This document shows positions 38,090 to 49,920 of a stretch of DNA of 64,000 nucleotides, in pieces (within the stretch, counting starts at the first letter, position 1; each line of letters starts with the position of its first letter). Source of the DNA: Cryphonectria parasitica EP155 (lineage: Eukaryota; Ascomycota; Sordariomycetes; Diaporthales; Cryphonectriaceae); contig NW_024468910.1 of NCBI RefSeq assembly GCF_011745365.1, forward strand, positions 4,058,068 through 4,122,067, given 5' to 3'. A program made the position numbers and the translations under genes. The notes under the pieces are model-generated. The model saw only the letters and a list, made by a program, of their open reading frames with translations. It did not search any database and was not told where the DNA came from.

Positions 38090-38758
38090 TCAAGGATCCG
38101 AAGTCCCCTGGAAGTCCACACTCTGGCTCGTCTGTCCCGCATTTGCCTTATCGTTAGCAATGTTGGTGTTCAGCTTAGTCTGCTCCGCGGCGATCTTGGC
38201 GGTGTTGTCGGTGCCCGACTGAGCCTGGTCGATCTGCAGGCCCAGGACCTCAAGCTGCAGCTTGAGAACCTTGTTCTTGGTCTTTCCCACGCTCAGGGCG
38301 TCGGCCGTGGCGCCGGAAGCCGCGTCAATGGCGTCGTCGAAGCCGCCCGTGTCGGTTTCAGCGTCCTCGGCTGTGACTCGGGCGGCCTTGATGATGGCCA
38401 GGTCGTTAGGGTCGACGTTGGCGAGGTCGCTTGTATCGATCTGAGAGGACGTAGGTGTTAGTTTCATGTTTTATCTGTACATCTTTGTTTGGAGAGAATA
38501 TGTTTGTGTGTGTATGCCGGGACCGAAAAGAAAAATTGGTTCCGAGTTTGTGAATCATTAGGGGAGGGCATTGGTACTCACAGGGAACTTGGCATTGACC
38601 TCAGCGAGGGCATTGCCGCCGACACCATCCGAGACCTGGAAGTCTGCATAGTTCGAGGCGGTCAAGACACCGGCGCGCTTCTGCGCCTTGCCCTGGCTGG
38701 CGGGCAGCGCGAGGGCCGAAGCCGCAAGGGAGAAGAGGACAGTGGCCTTGAAATACAT
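38090..38758 (-). CDS. Small secreted protein, fungal family of unknown function
   Basis: Minus-strand exons 38582-38758 and 38090-38440 join in phase 0 (donor GTGAGT, acceptor CAG) to 175 aa. A signal peptide covers residues 1-18 (MYFKATVLFSLAASALAL), followed by a possible KR processing site in KAQKRAG. The mature part contains LTASNYADFQVSDGVGGNAL, then a polar Asp/Ala-rich helical stretch (NVDPNDLAIIKAARVTAEDAE), ending DKANAGQTSQSVDFQGTSDP. There are no cysteines in the mature chain. Related secreted proteins occur widely in Sordariomycetes and are sometimes listed as candidate effectors, but their role is not known. Confidence 0.85.
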
Positions 38759-41023
38759 ATTGTCCGTATATAAAGAAAGGTTTTGATATTACAGTATGTA
38801 ATAAAATATAGTGGTTTCAAGAGCGAGAACGACTGGCGTGTTTGAAAAAAGCTCGACAGCACAGCTGTGAGGAGAAAAGAGAGAGAGAGAGAGAGATGGA
38901 ATGGAATGAACGGTTGAGAGATGGCGGCTGAATGAAAGAAGTGTGATCATCATCTGTCTCAACCACGGGCGAGGAGTTGATCTTATAGTATAATCATCGT
39001 GACCTTTCTCATGGCATGGAGACATGATTTCTTGGCAAGCTAGCCTTGAGGCGTCGTCGAAACCAATCTTTGGGACAACTTCCAAGACCTCCTAGCCAAG
39101 GGCCTTGAGGGCTCGCGTCTCTCTAAGGTGGGAACTTGCCTCCTCGAAAAAGGATAACAGGGCGCTTGTGTGCGTGTGTGTATGGGTGTCTGAACCGGCG
39201 CGTCCCAGGTTTCCTATGACCGAGGTTCGTTGGTAATCTCCTTCGTCTCAAGAAGAGGCTGTCGATCAGGGCTCAGCCGCCCAGAAGGGTCAGGGCCTCG
39301 ACGAAAAACTCATGGCAAGCGAGGTGATCACCACTGGGATCTTGACTCCGTGGTGGACGACAAGAACGCATCGTAAACGTGGGAGTTGAGCCTTTATGCG
39401 CTGGTGGTTTGATGATACACTTGGTGAGTGATCTGCGGGAGCGGGTGGGGTCGAGAAGAAGGTGGGGGGGATGTGCTGCCGTTCTGGGGGGCATGGCGGT
39501 ACGGTGTAGCCTCAGTCAGGACATATTAAATGTAACCTAGTTCGGCTGCTGAGATTCCGGAATTGCGGGGTCTAGGGAAGCAGTATTGTAATGTACTATG
39601 TAAGAATGAGGTTCGGGTTTGTCTGTCTGGCAGATTCAATTCGCGGTTGGCGGTCGGTTCTTGTGGACTTGGTTGGCAGACTAGACTTTCATTGTGGCCT
39701 GCCATGGAGAGTGTGTTGTAGATGGTCCCAAGTTCGTCCGAGTGCTGTCTCCAGCCCGCCTGAACGACTAAGCGCACGGTTCGGATGGCGATGATCTGAT
39801 GATGGAGCCAACTTTGAGACCTTGCACCCGGGGGCCCATGTCTAGAACATGTCGACTAGGTGTTCGAGGAGAAGGGTTAGCTAGACAGAGAGAGAGGCAA
39901 AGGCCGACGACCTGCGACGGAGCGAGGAGGGCAGGGTGGTGCATCAGAGGAAAGGGGGCTCCTGGCCGAAACCCCCCTGGCTGTCAGGTGGCCAGGGTTT
40001 AAGCTTGGCATTAAGGTTGAGACGACAGCCGCTATGCCTTATGACCCCTTCTTTCCTTCATCATCATCACATTTTGTCATTGTCGATCTGAAGGGTTGAG
40101 ACGAGATGATTTGTCAGGTCAGGTCAGAAACAAGAGAGTTCCCAAGCCAGCTCGAACACTGGTTGCACCTCAAGGTTCGGTTGCGAAGCGAGGTACGGAT
40201 TCCTGGTTTGCTAAGGGGATGGATGGGATTTTCGGTTACCTGCTTGTTTCGTGTCTCTTACCATAGCAAATGCACAAGTTGATGAGTGGTCCCTGTAGGG
40301 AAGATCATGATTACCAATGAAAAAAAAAGAAGAATTTAAGACGAATCAAATGACAGAATTCACTTGAATGACCCTCTGGCTACTTGGAGGAGGAGGAGGT
40401 TTGTCGCTTAAGATCTCTTCCAAGGCACCTTTTCGCATGGCTACCTATAGCCTGGCCAATCATCTTACACGAATCGTACCAAAACGCTGCGATAGGGGCA
40501 AGACGAGATTCCCAGATTGACAGTCGGAACCACGGCGCTCATCATGGATATCAGTTTCAAGAAACTTATTCTACAAACATACTTCTACAAACATACAGTA
40601 TACCTAGAGGTGCGATCTCTGTGTCCCATACTCGCGACATTACTCGTACAAGTCTGCGTTTAGGTGTTTATTGTTCACCTCGGTCATAAACACAATTACT
40701 ACTCCTCACAGATAGCGTCCAGCAGGCTTTATCAGCTATCGTCAGACCCCGCAAAGAATATAGTACTGTAAGTAGAGGCCAATCGCGGAATTGGGCAGTT
40801 TGGGGTAAGTATAATCTTTAGCTGCATGTCTCCGCGCTCGGCATTCCCCCGCCACGTCGGGTCGGAGCCCGCGTCTAAGCGGACGTCATCCACGTAAGGA
40901 AAGCACGGTGTATAGAGAGGGTCCTAGCAGTTGTCAACTGGCTCTTTCTCTCTCCCTCTTGGTCTCCCGCTCTTTCCTATAGGCCCATCTTGACAACCCT
41001 CACCCTCTGGACACTGTTTCAAG
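38759..41023. other. Intergenic between divergent genes, 2.3 kb
   Basis: Promoters of the small secreted protein (-) and the CoA ligase (+). Only short chance frames; a GA run at about 38879-38895. The last ~100 bp before 41024 are pyrimidine-rich leader. Confidence 0.55.
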
Positions 41024-42820
41024 ATGCCTCACAAGTCCCTGTACCCTTCCATTCCCATCCCAGAGGTGGACATCTTCACCTTCCTCTTTGCCCGTGGCCC
41101 CTCCTCTCAGCCCGTCCCCGACACCAAGCAGATCTTCATCGACGGCGAGCAACCCCACCGCTCCTACACCCACGCCCAGCTCCGCACCGCCGCCACTGAC
41201 TTTGGCCGCGGCCTCAAGGCCCATTGGCGCTGGCGGCGCGGCGACGTCCTCGCATTCTACACTCCCAATGACGTAGACACACCTGTCCTCACCTGCGGCG
41301 TCCTCTGGGCCGGCGGCGTCGCCTGTCCCGCCAACCCGCTCTACACCGCCCGCGAGCTTGCCCACCAGCTCACCGACTCCGGCGCCCGCGCCCTTGCCAC
41401 TCATGCTGACTTCCTCGACCGGGCGCGCGAGGCTGCGGCATTGGCTGGGCTTCCCGAGGACAAGATCATTCTGCTCGGCGGGCGCGGCGACCCGGAGGGA
41501 AAGGTGAGACAGTGGAGCTCCTTGCGCCCGACGGCATATACGGGGTGGTATGCCAAGACGAAAGTTCGGGCGAGGCGCGACCTGGCGTTCCTCGTCTATA
41601 GCTCTGGCACGACTGGCATGCCCAAAGGGGTGCGACTCACGCACTACAATATCGTGGCCAACATGCTGCAGAACGGCGAGATGGACGGTGCACATCTCAG
41701 GCCGTCTGGCGGTCCAGGCGGGACCGGCGATCGGATGCTGGGTGTGCTACCCTTTTTTCACATCTACGGTCTCGTCAATTGCGTCTTCATGAGCATCTAC
41801 GCTGGCTGGCAGCTCTTTATCATGTCGCGCTTCGACCTAGAGAAGGCTTGCCGCATCATCCAAGACAACAGCATCACCTTCGCTTACGTCCCACCGCCTA
41901 TCGTCCTAGCCCTAGGCAAGGACCCGGCTGTCGACAGGTACAACCTAACGTCCCTTAAGATGCTGCACAGCGGCGCCGCACCGCTCACCAACGAGCTTCT
42001 CGAACTGTTCTGGGGCCGGTTGCGGCTGCCTGTCAAGCAGGGCTATGGGCTTTCCGAGACCAGTCCCGTCACGCATGTCCAGATGCCAGATGAGTGGGCC
42101 AAGTTCATGGGCTCCGTCGGGAAGCTGGTCCCTAACATGGAGGCCATGATCGTCGACCTCGAGGGAAATGAGGTTGCCCCGGATGAGGAGGGCGAGCTGT
42201 GGCTAAAGGGCCCAAATGTCTTTGGGGGCTACTTTAAGAACTCTGAGAAGACCAAGGAAGCCTTCTCGCCCGACGGCTGGTTCAAGACAGGAGATATCTT
42301 CAAGGTTGACAAGCACGGCAACTATTACTGTGTCGATCGGCTTAAGGAGCTGATCAAGTATAGTAAGTCTTTAGGGCCATTACTCCGTGCCCTCCTCTTT
42401 TCCTTTTTTTATTTTTTTATTTACTCTTTTATATATTCTTCCTATGTCTCTGCATGCTTCATTGACTGATCACCCCCCACCCCGATAGAGGGCTTCCAGG
42501 TCCCGCCAGCCGAGCTCGAGGGCCTACTACTAGGCCACCACGACGTCGCAGACGTCTGCGTGATTGGGGTCTACGACAACAACCAGGCCACTGAGCTGCC
42601 ACGTGCCTACGTCGTCCTCAACTCCGGCGTACAGGCCAGCGACGACAAGGCCAGGGAAATCGCCGAGTGGATGGCCCCCAAAGTCTCTCCCCACAAGCGC
42701 CTGCGCGGCGGTGTGTTTTTCATTGATGCGGTGCCCAAATCGCCGAGCGGCAAGATATTACGCAGGATCATGAGGGACAGGGCAAAGCAGGAAGAGAGGA
42801 AGGCTGGTCCGAGACTGTAG
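41024..42820 (+). CDS. 4-coumarate-CoA-ligase-like acyl-CoA synthetase (ANL superfamily)
   Basis: Exons 41024-42362 and 42489-42820 join in phase (GTAAGT..TAG) to 556 aa, normal for 4CL-like enzymes. The adenylation motifs are in order: YSSGTTGMPKGV (P-loop-like), PFFHIYG, YGLSETSPVTH, GWFKTGDIF and RLKELIKYKG at the hinge (after the splice, KGFQVPPAELE). The catalytic-Lys region PKSPSGKILRR is intact. The reaction is ATP-dependent activation of a carboxylic acid to an acyl-AMP and then the CoA thioester; the acid is unknown. The C-terminus ends PRL, which resembles a weak PTS1. Fungal 4CL-like enzymes are often peroxisomal, so this is a plausible but unproven location. Confidence 0.92.
42363..42488 (+). 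other. Intron in the CoA-ligase gene
   Basis: A 126-nt intron, GTAAGT to TAG. It falls in the A8 hinge region, and removal restores IKYKGFQVPPAE. Confidence 0.9.
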
Positions 42821-43020
42821 AGCCCGCGGAGACGGCGCACCTCCTGAAAGGTAGGGCGTATAAGAAATGTGGTGTGGCCTTCTTTCGGCGTTGTAGAATT
42901 GGCATAGAGCTCTCTCTATCTCTATATATAGACCTCTAAGGTATATAGCCAAGCATTGCGGACATCCCAAACACAATGTTGCTCTTTTCGTTCTCGGATA
43001 CATATGCACATGGACGCCGT

Positions 43021-44022
43021 CTAGGCCATCCTTTCGGACTCCTCGAGTAGCTTCTCGACGCTAAACCGGCTGTCTCCCGCGCCAAACCACTCCAGCAGCC
43101 TCCGCCTCTCCTCCTCCCTCTCCTTGCTGAGCTCCTCCTTTCCCTCCCCGTCCCAGCCACCGTAGAACCTCTGCAAGCACATCACCAGCCACCGCGCATC
43201 CTCAGGCCTCACCCCCCTATCCGCAACGACCTGCCCCTGCATCAAGACAACCTTCTTGTCCGCGGCCAGATCAAGGTGGTGCGTGACGGTGGTGTGCGGC
43301 GCCGCAAACTCGCCCCGCGCCTTGTACTCGGCCAGCTGCGTGAACAGCACGGTGCTCGTGCCCGTCGGCGGGTCAAAGGTCCACTGCAGGAAATGGATCT
43401 CGGCGCCCTGCTCCGGGTGCGGCACGGGGAGGACAAACTGCGGGTGGCGCCGCGCGAGGCTCTCCATCGCCGTGTAGGTGTGGTACGGGATCACGGCGCA
43501 GAGCGAGTGCGGGCTGCTGGCGTGGCGGAGGCGCCAGATGGCTGTGAGCTCGGCGAGGGGGAGCTCGCGCGCCTTGGGGAGGTCGAGGATCTCGGAGAGG
43601 GGCTTGATGCCTGTGTTGGGGGATGATCCTGACGACGGTAGGTTCTTTCCCTGTGAGGTTGGTAGAGGTGGGGGTGTCGTTGTTGTTGTCGTCGTCGTCG
43701 TCGTCGCCGCGGCGGCGGCGGCGGAATCTTGTTGGTCGTCGAGGAGCGATGATATCCCCGGCACCGACCCATCCTTTTTGCGAATCTCCTGTATCTTGTC
43801 CGAGTAGGCCTTCTTCAGCTCTTCAATGTTCCCGTGGCCCTCCTCCCTCGCCTTGGCGTCCAGCTTCTCGCGGTACTTCTCGAGGACCGTACGCGAGGCC
43901 TGTGTCGTCGCGAGGAAGCGTACGTCGTGCACCTGGGCCCAGCGCCGCTGGCTGCCGGCGCGTAGGGCGCGCAGGTGGCTGCTGAGGAGGTTGCGCAGCG
44001 CTGGTATTCGTGGTGATGCCAT
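43021..44022 (-). CDS. ATP11: Mitochondrial F1-ATPase assembly factor ATP11
   Basis: An intronless 333-aa protein of the ATP11/ATPAF1 family, a matrix chaperone that binds free F1 beta subunits during ATP synthase assembly. The N-terminus (MASPRIPALRNLLSSHLRAL, Arg/Ser-rich, no acidic residues) looks like a mitochondrial presequence. A coiled region (VLEKYREKLDAKAREEGHGN) follows, as in the family. Then comes a poly-Ala/poly-Thr/Pro insert encoded by GTC/GGC repeats. The C-terminal domain has KPLSEILDLPKARELPLAEL, IPYHTYTAMESLARRHPQFV, FLQWTF and the final MCLQRFYGG. The ATG at 44022 gives the presequence directly. It shares a ~680-bp divergent promoter with the STAND gene. Confidence 0.92.
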   Translation of the reverse strand: MASPRIPALRNLLSSHLRALRAGSQRRWAQVHDVRFLATTQASRTVLEKYREKLDAKAREEGHGNIEELKKAYSDKIQEIRKKDGSVPGISSLLDDQQDSAAAAAATTTTTTTTTTPPPLPTSQGKNLPSSGSSPNTGIKPLSEILDLPKARELPLAELTAIWRLRHASSPHSLCAVIPYHTYTAMESLARRHPQFVLPVPHPEQGAEIHFLQWTFDPPTGTSTVLFTQLAEYKARGEFAAPHTTVTHHLDLAADKKVVLMQGQVVADRGVRPEDARWLVMCLQRFYGGWDGEGKEELSKEREEERRRLLEWFGAGDSRFSVEKLLEESERMA

Positions 44023-44700
44023 TCTCTTTTCCCTGTGTGTGCGCGACAAGTTGGGAGTTCGTAGGTCCGAAGAGGGTAAAAGCTCACTCGGCGTGTGGTT
44101 CAGCGTCTTCTTTTTTCTGGCGGTTGACGTCAGGCTAGAACCCTAACCCTTGTGAAGTGGGGCTTCCACGTAGCGGACACAACCTTAGAGGACAGGACGA
44201 AACAATAATACAGCACATTGACTGTACTCAGTACGTGGGGCAATTGATTAGCTGCTGTGTTAATCCTTAGGGCGGTGAGCATCCTGTGGAATTTAGCCAG
44301 CCATGTGCCAGCCATTGCTGAAATCAGCACTTCATCTAGACAAAGCTGAAGTTGGCTTGCAGGAAATGCTATGCAGGTTTTTGAACATCCACCCGGAGGC
44401 ATCCAATCAAATGAGTGTTGTTCCAATCCTATCCGATGCCAGTGCTTGCTTAAGTATTAATACCTGCGTGGCACCTCTCCTGACAGAGCATGTTATGCGG
44501 GCCGGGTCTGCGATCCCCAGTAGTTGTGCTAAAAGATGCTCGCCACTTGAGCATTGCCAGCGTGGCCGCCAGTTCCCCTTCTGCTTCGACAAATTTCATC
44601 TTCCTAACTGTTTTCAATAACTTCTGCACCTTCGTCTCCAACCATTTGATTTCTCTACCTTGACTACCCGTTCTGTATACGAGAACACCCTAGGGCAATC
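44023..44700. other. Divergent intergenic region ATP11 / STAND
   Basis: The shared promoter region between ATP11 (-) and the STAND gene (+). Only the telobox-like element stands out; no gene is supported. Confidence 0.6.
44139..44150 (-). promoter_or_regulatory. Telobox-like AGGGTTAGGGTT element upstream of ATP11
   Basis: Twelve bases equal to two telomere-repeat units, 117 bp upstream of the ATP11 start and in ATP11 orientation. Telobox elements are known in promoters of growth-related fungal genes. It is too short to be a telomere. Confidence 0.45.
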
Positions 44701-47700
44701 ATGTTGGATCCTTATACTATCATCGGGACAGCTTCCGCTATTCTGAGCTTTGCGGAGGCCGTTGCGGGTTTTTACACAATCGTCCAGGATTTCTACAAGT
44801 CTGGAACCACGAAAGATCTCGATCGCTTCAGCACTGAAATCGAAAGAGCTAACAAGTCGCTGCAAACTGAGATCAAACGCCAAGTTCCGCCAAATTACCG
44901 ACCTACCCCAGAAGAAGAAGCAGCTCGCGCTCGATTGCTGGCTTTGACATCTCCATTCAATGAGCTTACGCAGAAATTCTCGAATCTTGTCAAAGACTTG
45001 AAAACTCCAGCCAAAAATGAAGGGAACTTTTTCAAAGCCACGTACAAAGCTATCAGGGCAGGAATCCAATTGAAGTGGGCCGCATCGGCTATGAAAGCTC
45101 TCGAAGAAGAGTGGAAGTATCATGAGAAAGAATTCACACGTTGCGTAAATGATTTGTTCAGGTAAGTGCTATTCTCAATTTCAGGTAAGCATAATCATGA
45201 CGGATTCAGACTAATTCACCACAGACCAGAACTTCGTCAAAGGCTCAACCAGATCCAGAGCAGCTTGGACATGCGCGGGGACGACTCACAACACATAAAC
45301 GATATCCGGAAAATTTTGGACGACCTGGGTGAAACATCTCAAAGGAACTTCCGAAATTTGGAATCTCTTGTGAACTCTCTTCGCCTCTCAGAGACCGTCC
45401 TTGAGGAAAGGAACCGAGCGTGGATCCTGGATAAGTTGTACTTCGACAGCATGGATGCGAGGCGGGAGTCTGTAGACAACGCCGAAACGAACACTTTTCA
45501 ATGGTGGATCGACAGTGACCATATTACAAATTACAACGACTGTACATACGAAGTCACTTTCAAGGACTGGCTGGCTAGTGGTCGGGAAGAGTTGTTGCCC
45601 AATCCGTTTCATATCGTCGGCAAACCAGGCAGCGGCAAGTCCACCCTTATGAAGCTCATCGATAAAGCCATTCGACCAGATTCCAACCAAGCGTCAAGAA
45701 TTCAGCTCAAGAAATGGGCCAATGGCAATCAGCTCATCACGGCTACTTTCTACGCATGGAAAGCCGGGAATCGGTACCAGAGAAGTTTTCAGGGCTTGAT
45801 TCGAACCTTGCTTCACTCGATTCTCGAGCAATCGCCTGTTCTTACGGGAATGGCTTTTCCTAGCCGCTGGAAACCGGGCGACTTTGCTCCTGGGAGACAA
45901 AGGGATCTGCGAAGCTCCGAAATCCCATTTGATGAGATTCTCGAGGCATTTAATCGCATTAGATCCGGTCAAGGCCAAGCCAAAGATATGCGATTCTTCT
46001 TCCTCATCGACGGACTAGACGAATTAGAAGACTACAACGGCTGTCCTAATGGCTCTACCGGCTTCGGTGTCGCAGAGCTAATCTGGTCTTGGGTCCGACA
46101 AGAAAACGTGAAGGCCTGCGTTTCCAGCCGAGAACAGAATCCGTTCATGAACACCTTTCCGGCAGAGTTGAGGCTACGCCTTCACATGATCACATATAAA
46201 GACGTCGAGACACTGGTTGAGAATCGCCTTATGCCACGTCTCCGCAAGAATTTTCCGTCGACCCCTCAAGAACATTTACAGAAGCTCACCAGATCAGTCG
46301 TGGAAAAAGCCGAAGGGGTATTCCTCTGGGTGATCCTAACTATCATCGAGCTCTGGCACGGGTTGGACGACCGGCAATCCCTGGAAACTCTCCACCGCAC
46401 TATGGATAGATTGTCGTCAGAAGACTTGGAGAGCTTCTTCACCCAGATTTTACAGAGGGTCAGATCCGCAAATCGTGCCGAGGCATTTGCAGTCTTCGCG
46501 GTTGCAGCATCACTCAATACTCGGGATGGACATGAGTGTTTCAATCTTTTCCATTACTCATTCATCAAAGACTGTCTCGACACTTGCATCAAAGCTTCCC
46601 CTGACTCCGAAATTTCCCCAATTACTCTGGAAAAGGCCAAGGAAAGGGTTGATGGCTTCATATCGCGAGTTCCAAGCCTATGTCAAGGTCTCCTCGACAT
46701 TGCTCCCCCCAGCACTCCCTTCAAGGACGAATCAGTTCTCAGCATCATGACTCATGGCCATAAGCTACTGTTCATGCACCGCTCTGTCTACGATTTCTTC
46801 CAGGAAAGTGGCCAAAGTCCAATCAAAACCGTTTCAGGACCTTCCCTAATCATTCAATGCTTCAATGCTGCGGCCCAAGTTGTCCCTTCGTGGCATACGG
46901 GAATCGTCGGAAGCATCCGTCCGCTTGAGCTCATCATGGACCTCTTCGATGGCGTATTGGCCAATGGTGGAGATGACGTTGTTATACTTACCTCAGCGGT
47001 ACTTGCACTTGAAGAGCTCATTCTTCATAGGCATCATCACGGTCCCCTTCCGCCAGGTACGCCGCTCATCGATTCAAAATTGAGTGATTTGCACTTCGCA
47101 GGTGGCCATGGCAACGCCTTGATACAGTTGGCATGCTGTGACATTGCAAGGTGGCCAAGATATCTTGGCTGGGCATTCGAGAATTACCCTCCATGGATTC
47201 GATCTGCAGAATTCAAGACTTGGATGGTAAAAGAACTCTTTAGATTCCAAAGGAGGATGCATTGTAAATTGGGTATACGTCTTCTCGCTTTAGTGAAAGT
47301 AGGGTGGTTACCTTTAAATGAGTCTCTTCTTACTGCCCCAGTTCTCCATAGATTCGGCTCCTACCCCCCGCCGCTAACAAGTTCAATATGGTTGTCATAT
47401 ATAACTACGTTATGGATCAAAATTGCGGATACAGCAATGCTACGCGACGGGTTCCCTTTGGAGCCGCAGTGGAGCGCTTTTGTTGGGTTTTTGGTCCAAG
47501 GCGCGGATTCACGGGTTGAGTTCTTGTGGTTCATATACGCTCCGCCGTCCAAAGCATTCGGGCTCAGAGTGAGAATGGGAGAGAGTCACGAGTCGCAGCG
47601 ATTGCAAGGGCCAAATTGGGGAGACATAAGACTCCTTCATTCATGTGTAGAGCAGTTCCAGCACTATTCCAGTGCCACTGGCAGGCTAGGAACCTCTCGC

Positions 47701-48027
47701 CGCGGACGATTCACACTGAGAGACTTCGTCGATACTTTGTGGCCTCAGGATCTGGTCGTGGACGAAATCTTATATGGAGGCAGGGTAAGGGCATTTGACA
47801 AGAGCGACGTACTTCGTTTGATTGATGCAGAAGTTGCGCGTCTGAAAGCATCGAGCACGCTGAGCGAACCTAACACAGAAACCAAATGCTCTCACTCATC
47901 CCACATGCAGGGCACAAAACAAGTCACACGGAACAAGCGGGACCAGACAGGAGATTGGCAAATTCATTATTCGCCTGATCGTGGATTTTGGTTGCAACAG
48001 CTAGAAGGAGTGACCACTCCCCACTGA
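44701..48027 (+). CDS. STAND/NACHT NTPase (NOD-like receptor-type protein)
   Basis: Exons 44701-45161 and 45225-48027 join in phase (GTAAGT..CAG) to 1087 aa. Residues 1-~250 form an all-helical N-terminal domain (TIIGTASAILSFAEAVAGFY, then coiled stretches) like the fungal N-terminal domains of STAND proteins. The NACHT domain follows, with Walker A GKPGSGKST at about residue 286 and Walker B FFLIDGLDELE at about 410. Later come CVSSREQNPFMN, the KAEGVFLWVILTIIEL winged-helix-like segment and MHRSVYDFFQE, as in fungal NACHT proteins with a DUF7791-like region. No ankyrin, TPR or WD repeats are visible after it; the C-terminal ~450 residues are unassigned. Fungal relatives act in non-self recognition and regulated cell death; that role here is inference. 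Confidence 0.87.
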
Positions 48028-49920
48028 CTGGAAACGGCTGTGGCCCATATAGCTGCGTAGACGGTCGGACTCACAGAGTTTTATGTATACCTGGTATAAT
48101 AGACATTATGTGAGGGACTGGCCCTAACAGATCAACTCGTGAGAGTGCCGCATTGGTGGTATTATACGACTAGCTGGAAGACATCGGACTTGTTGGTTCT
48201 GTCCTCTAAGACGGCAGAGATATGGCGCTGATTGTGAAGATTAAAAAAGAAGAGATTGCTTCAAGACCAGAGGAGTATTTTAGGTGATTGCGCCAGTATT
48301 TGTTGAATATATAAACACGCGCTGTGGAGTTGTGGAGTGCTGCGCAGCTGTTTTGCTAGAACCAACAGTGTTTAACAGAAAGATAGAGTATTAGCGCTCA
48401 TGCCGATTTGAGACGCGATAGATGCGCTTCACGCCCCAAATATGGAAACGAAGGCAAAAATATATCCTTAATGTTATTGCAGCTGAATAGTTAAGCAGTG
48501 TATATATATTGAAATAATAATAATGCATCGAAATGAAAGGATACAATAGTTCTTTAGGCCTCAATTTGATTGCTGTGTGAACCCCTAGTGAAAAGACCTC
48601 GCCACATTGCCTACGCATTTCCTACCTAACAGGTGCCCACAAGGGGGTGCCTTAACTATCACAATATAGCCGATTCTATCAGAAGCAGCTCAAATTCCAA
48701 GATCCTGCAACCGTGCCAGTGCATGTCTTTTCCTTGTCCTTGCCATTTCAGTCTCATATCAATCTACTGCAGGACATATGTCTACTCAAACTTCGCATTC
48801 GAGAGACTTGGTAGAGTGTTAAGTGGTGGACTACTCATACTTGCCAAGTATGTGTCTCTTTCCTCACATAGTGATCCCCAGCTTCATCGATCGTTTGCTC
48901 TCCTTTTGACAAAATTTGCAACAAATACTTAAATCAGCTACTTCTCTCAAAGCTCCTCTTTCTATATCTGCTCTACAAAAGCTATGACTGTTGATGCATG
49001 CCTTGCTGCTAGTGAATCTCTCAAAGCTGGAGTCTGCTGAGCATTGATCTTGAGTTTTTGATAAGGGCATACGTATAAGGTCCAAGTGACTTTTGTAAAG
49101 GCATCCAATGACAACAAAAGAGATATTCACAAGGACTAAGTGGAGAAAAACTTTGGATGCTTATATTACGACGAGGTATGGGACCACAAGATGCACACGA
49201 TCTTCCACAGATCCTCGTTTAATTAACATTCATCCCCTTCTTTATCCTTGATAGCACTTCTCATGTACTCATGATCTATGGATAGTCACAGTCACATATT
49301 TACTCTTGTTTTCCTTTCTTTGTCCTACCACTTTACCCTTTGGCTAGGGTCTGCTCTAGTTGCATTTAGCGTTACAGAAGACTGCACAAGCTGAAAATGA
49401 ACTGCAGATTTGAACGAAGCCATTCTGAGACTCGGGCCTTTGTTTTCAACACCTTAACCTTTGGACCCAGTCACCAAGGCTTATATAGAAGCGAGTTAGT
49501 AAATGATAGATCAGATATCGAGAGAGCAATTTCAGCCCATGATGACCCTAAAAACATGCACGGCCTGCAAATGAAATGCATGTGAAATAGGGAGCCTGGC
49601 TGGCTGCGGCTGCTAGGGTAGTGCCGGACAAGGCTGGCGACTACCTGCCCAGGTGCTCCACACAGATTGCTCATCTCTATCAGAATAAGTGTGACTCCAA
49701 GCAAGCTAGCCCACCTCCAAACCAGCTCAAATACATTCACCGGGAGAACAGGAATCTTCTCTGGGCTTCTTCCTCGCACATTCTCATACAGCTCCGCCCT
49801 CCACAACAGTGAGTAAGGCCTTATGGTCAGTATAAACAATTGCCACTATAATTTCTTTCCCAAACACCTAATTTACTGGACAGCCCCCCAAAGGAGAATA
49901 GGCACTCCCTCTAGCTACTT
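48028..49920. other. AT-rich intergenic, no supported gene
   Basis: Clearly richer in A/T than flanking genes (for example around 48440-48560), with no domain-bearing frame. It could be old repeat DNA degraded by mutation, but no terminal repeats or transposase remains are recognisable. Confidence 0.55.

Noticed and set aside
44139..44150. Telomere or subtelomere junction
   Set aside because: Only two repeat units, with unique genes on both sides.
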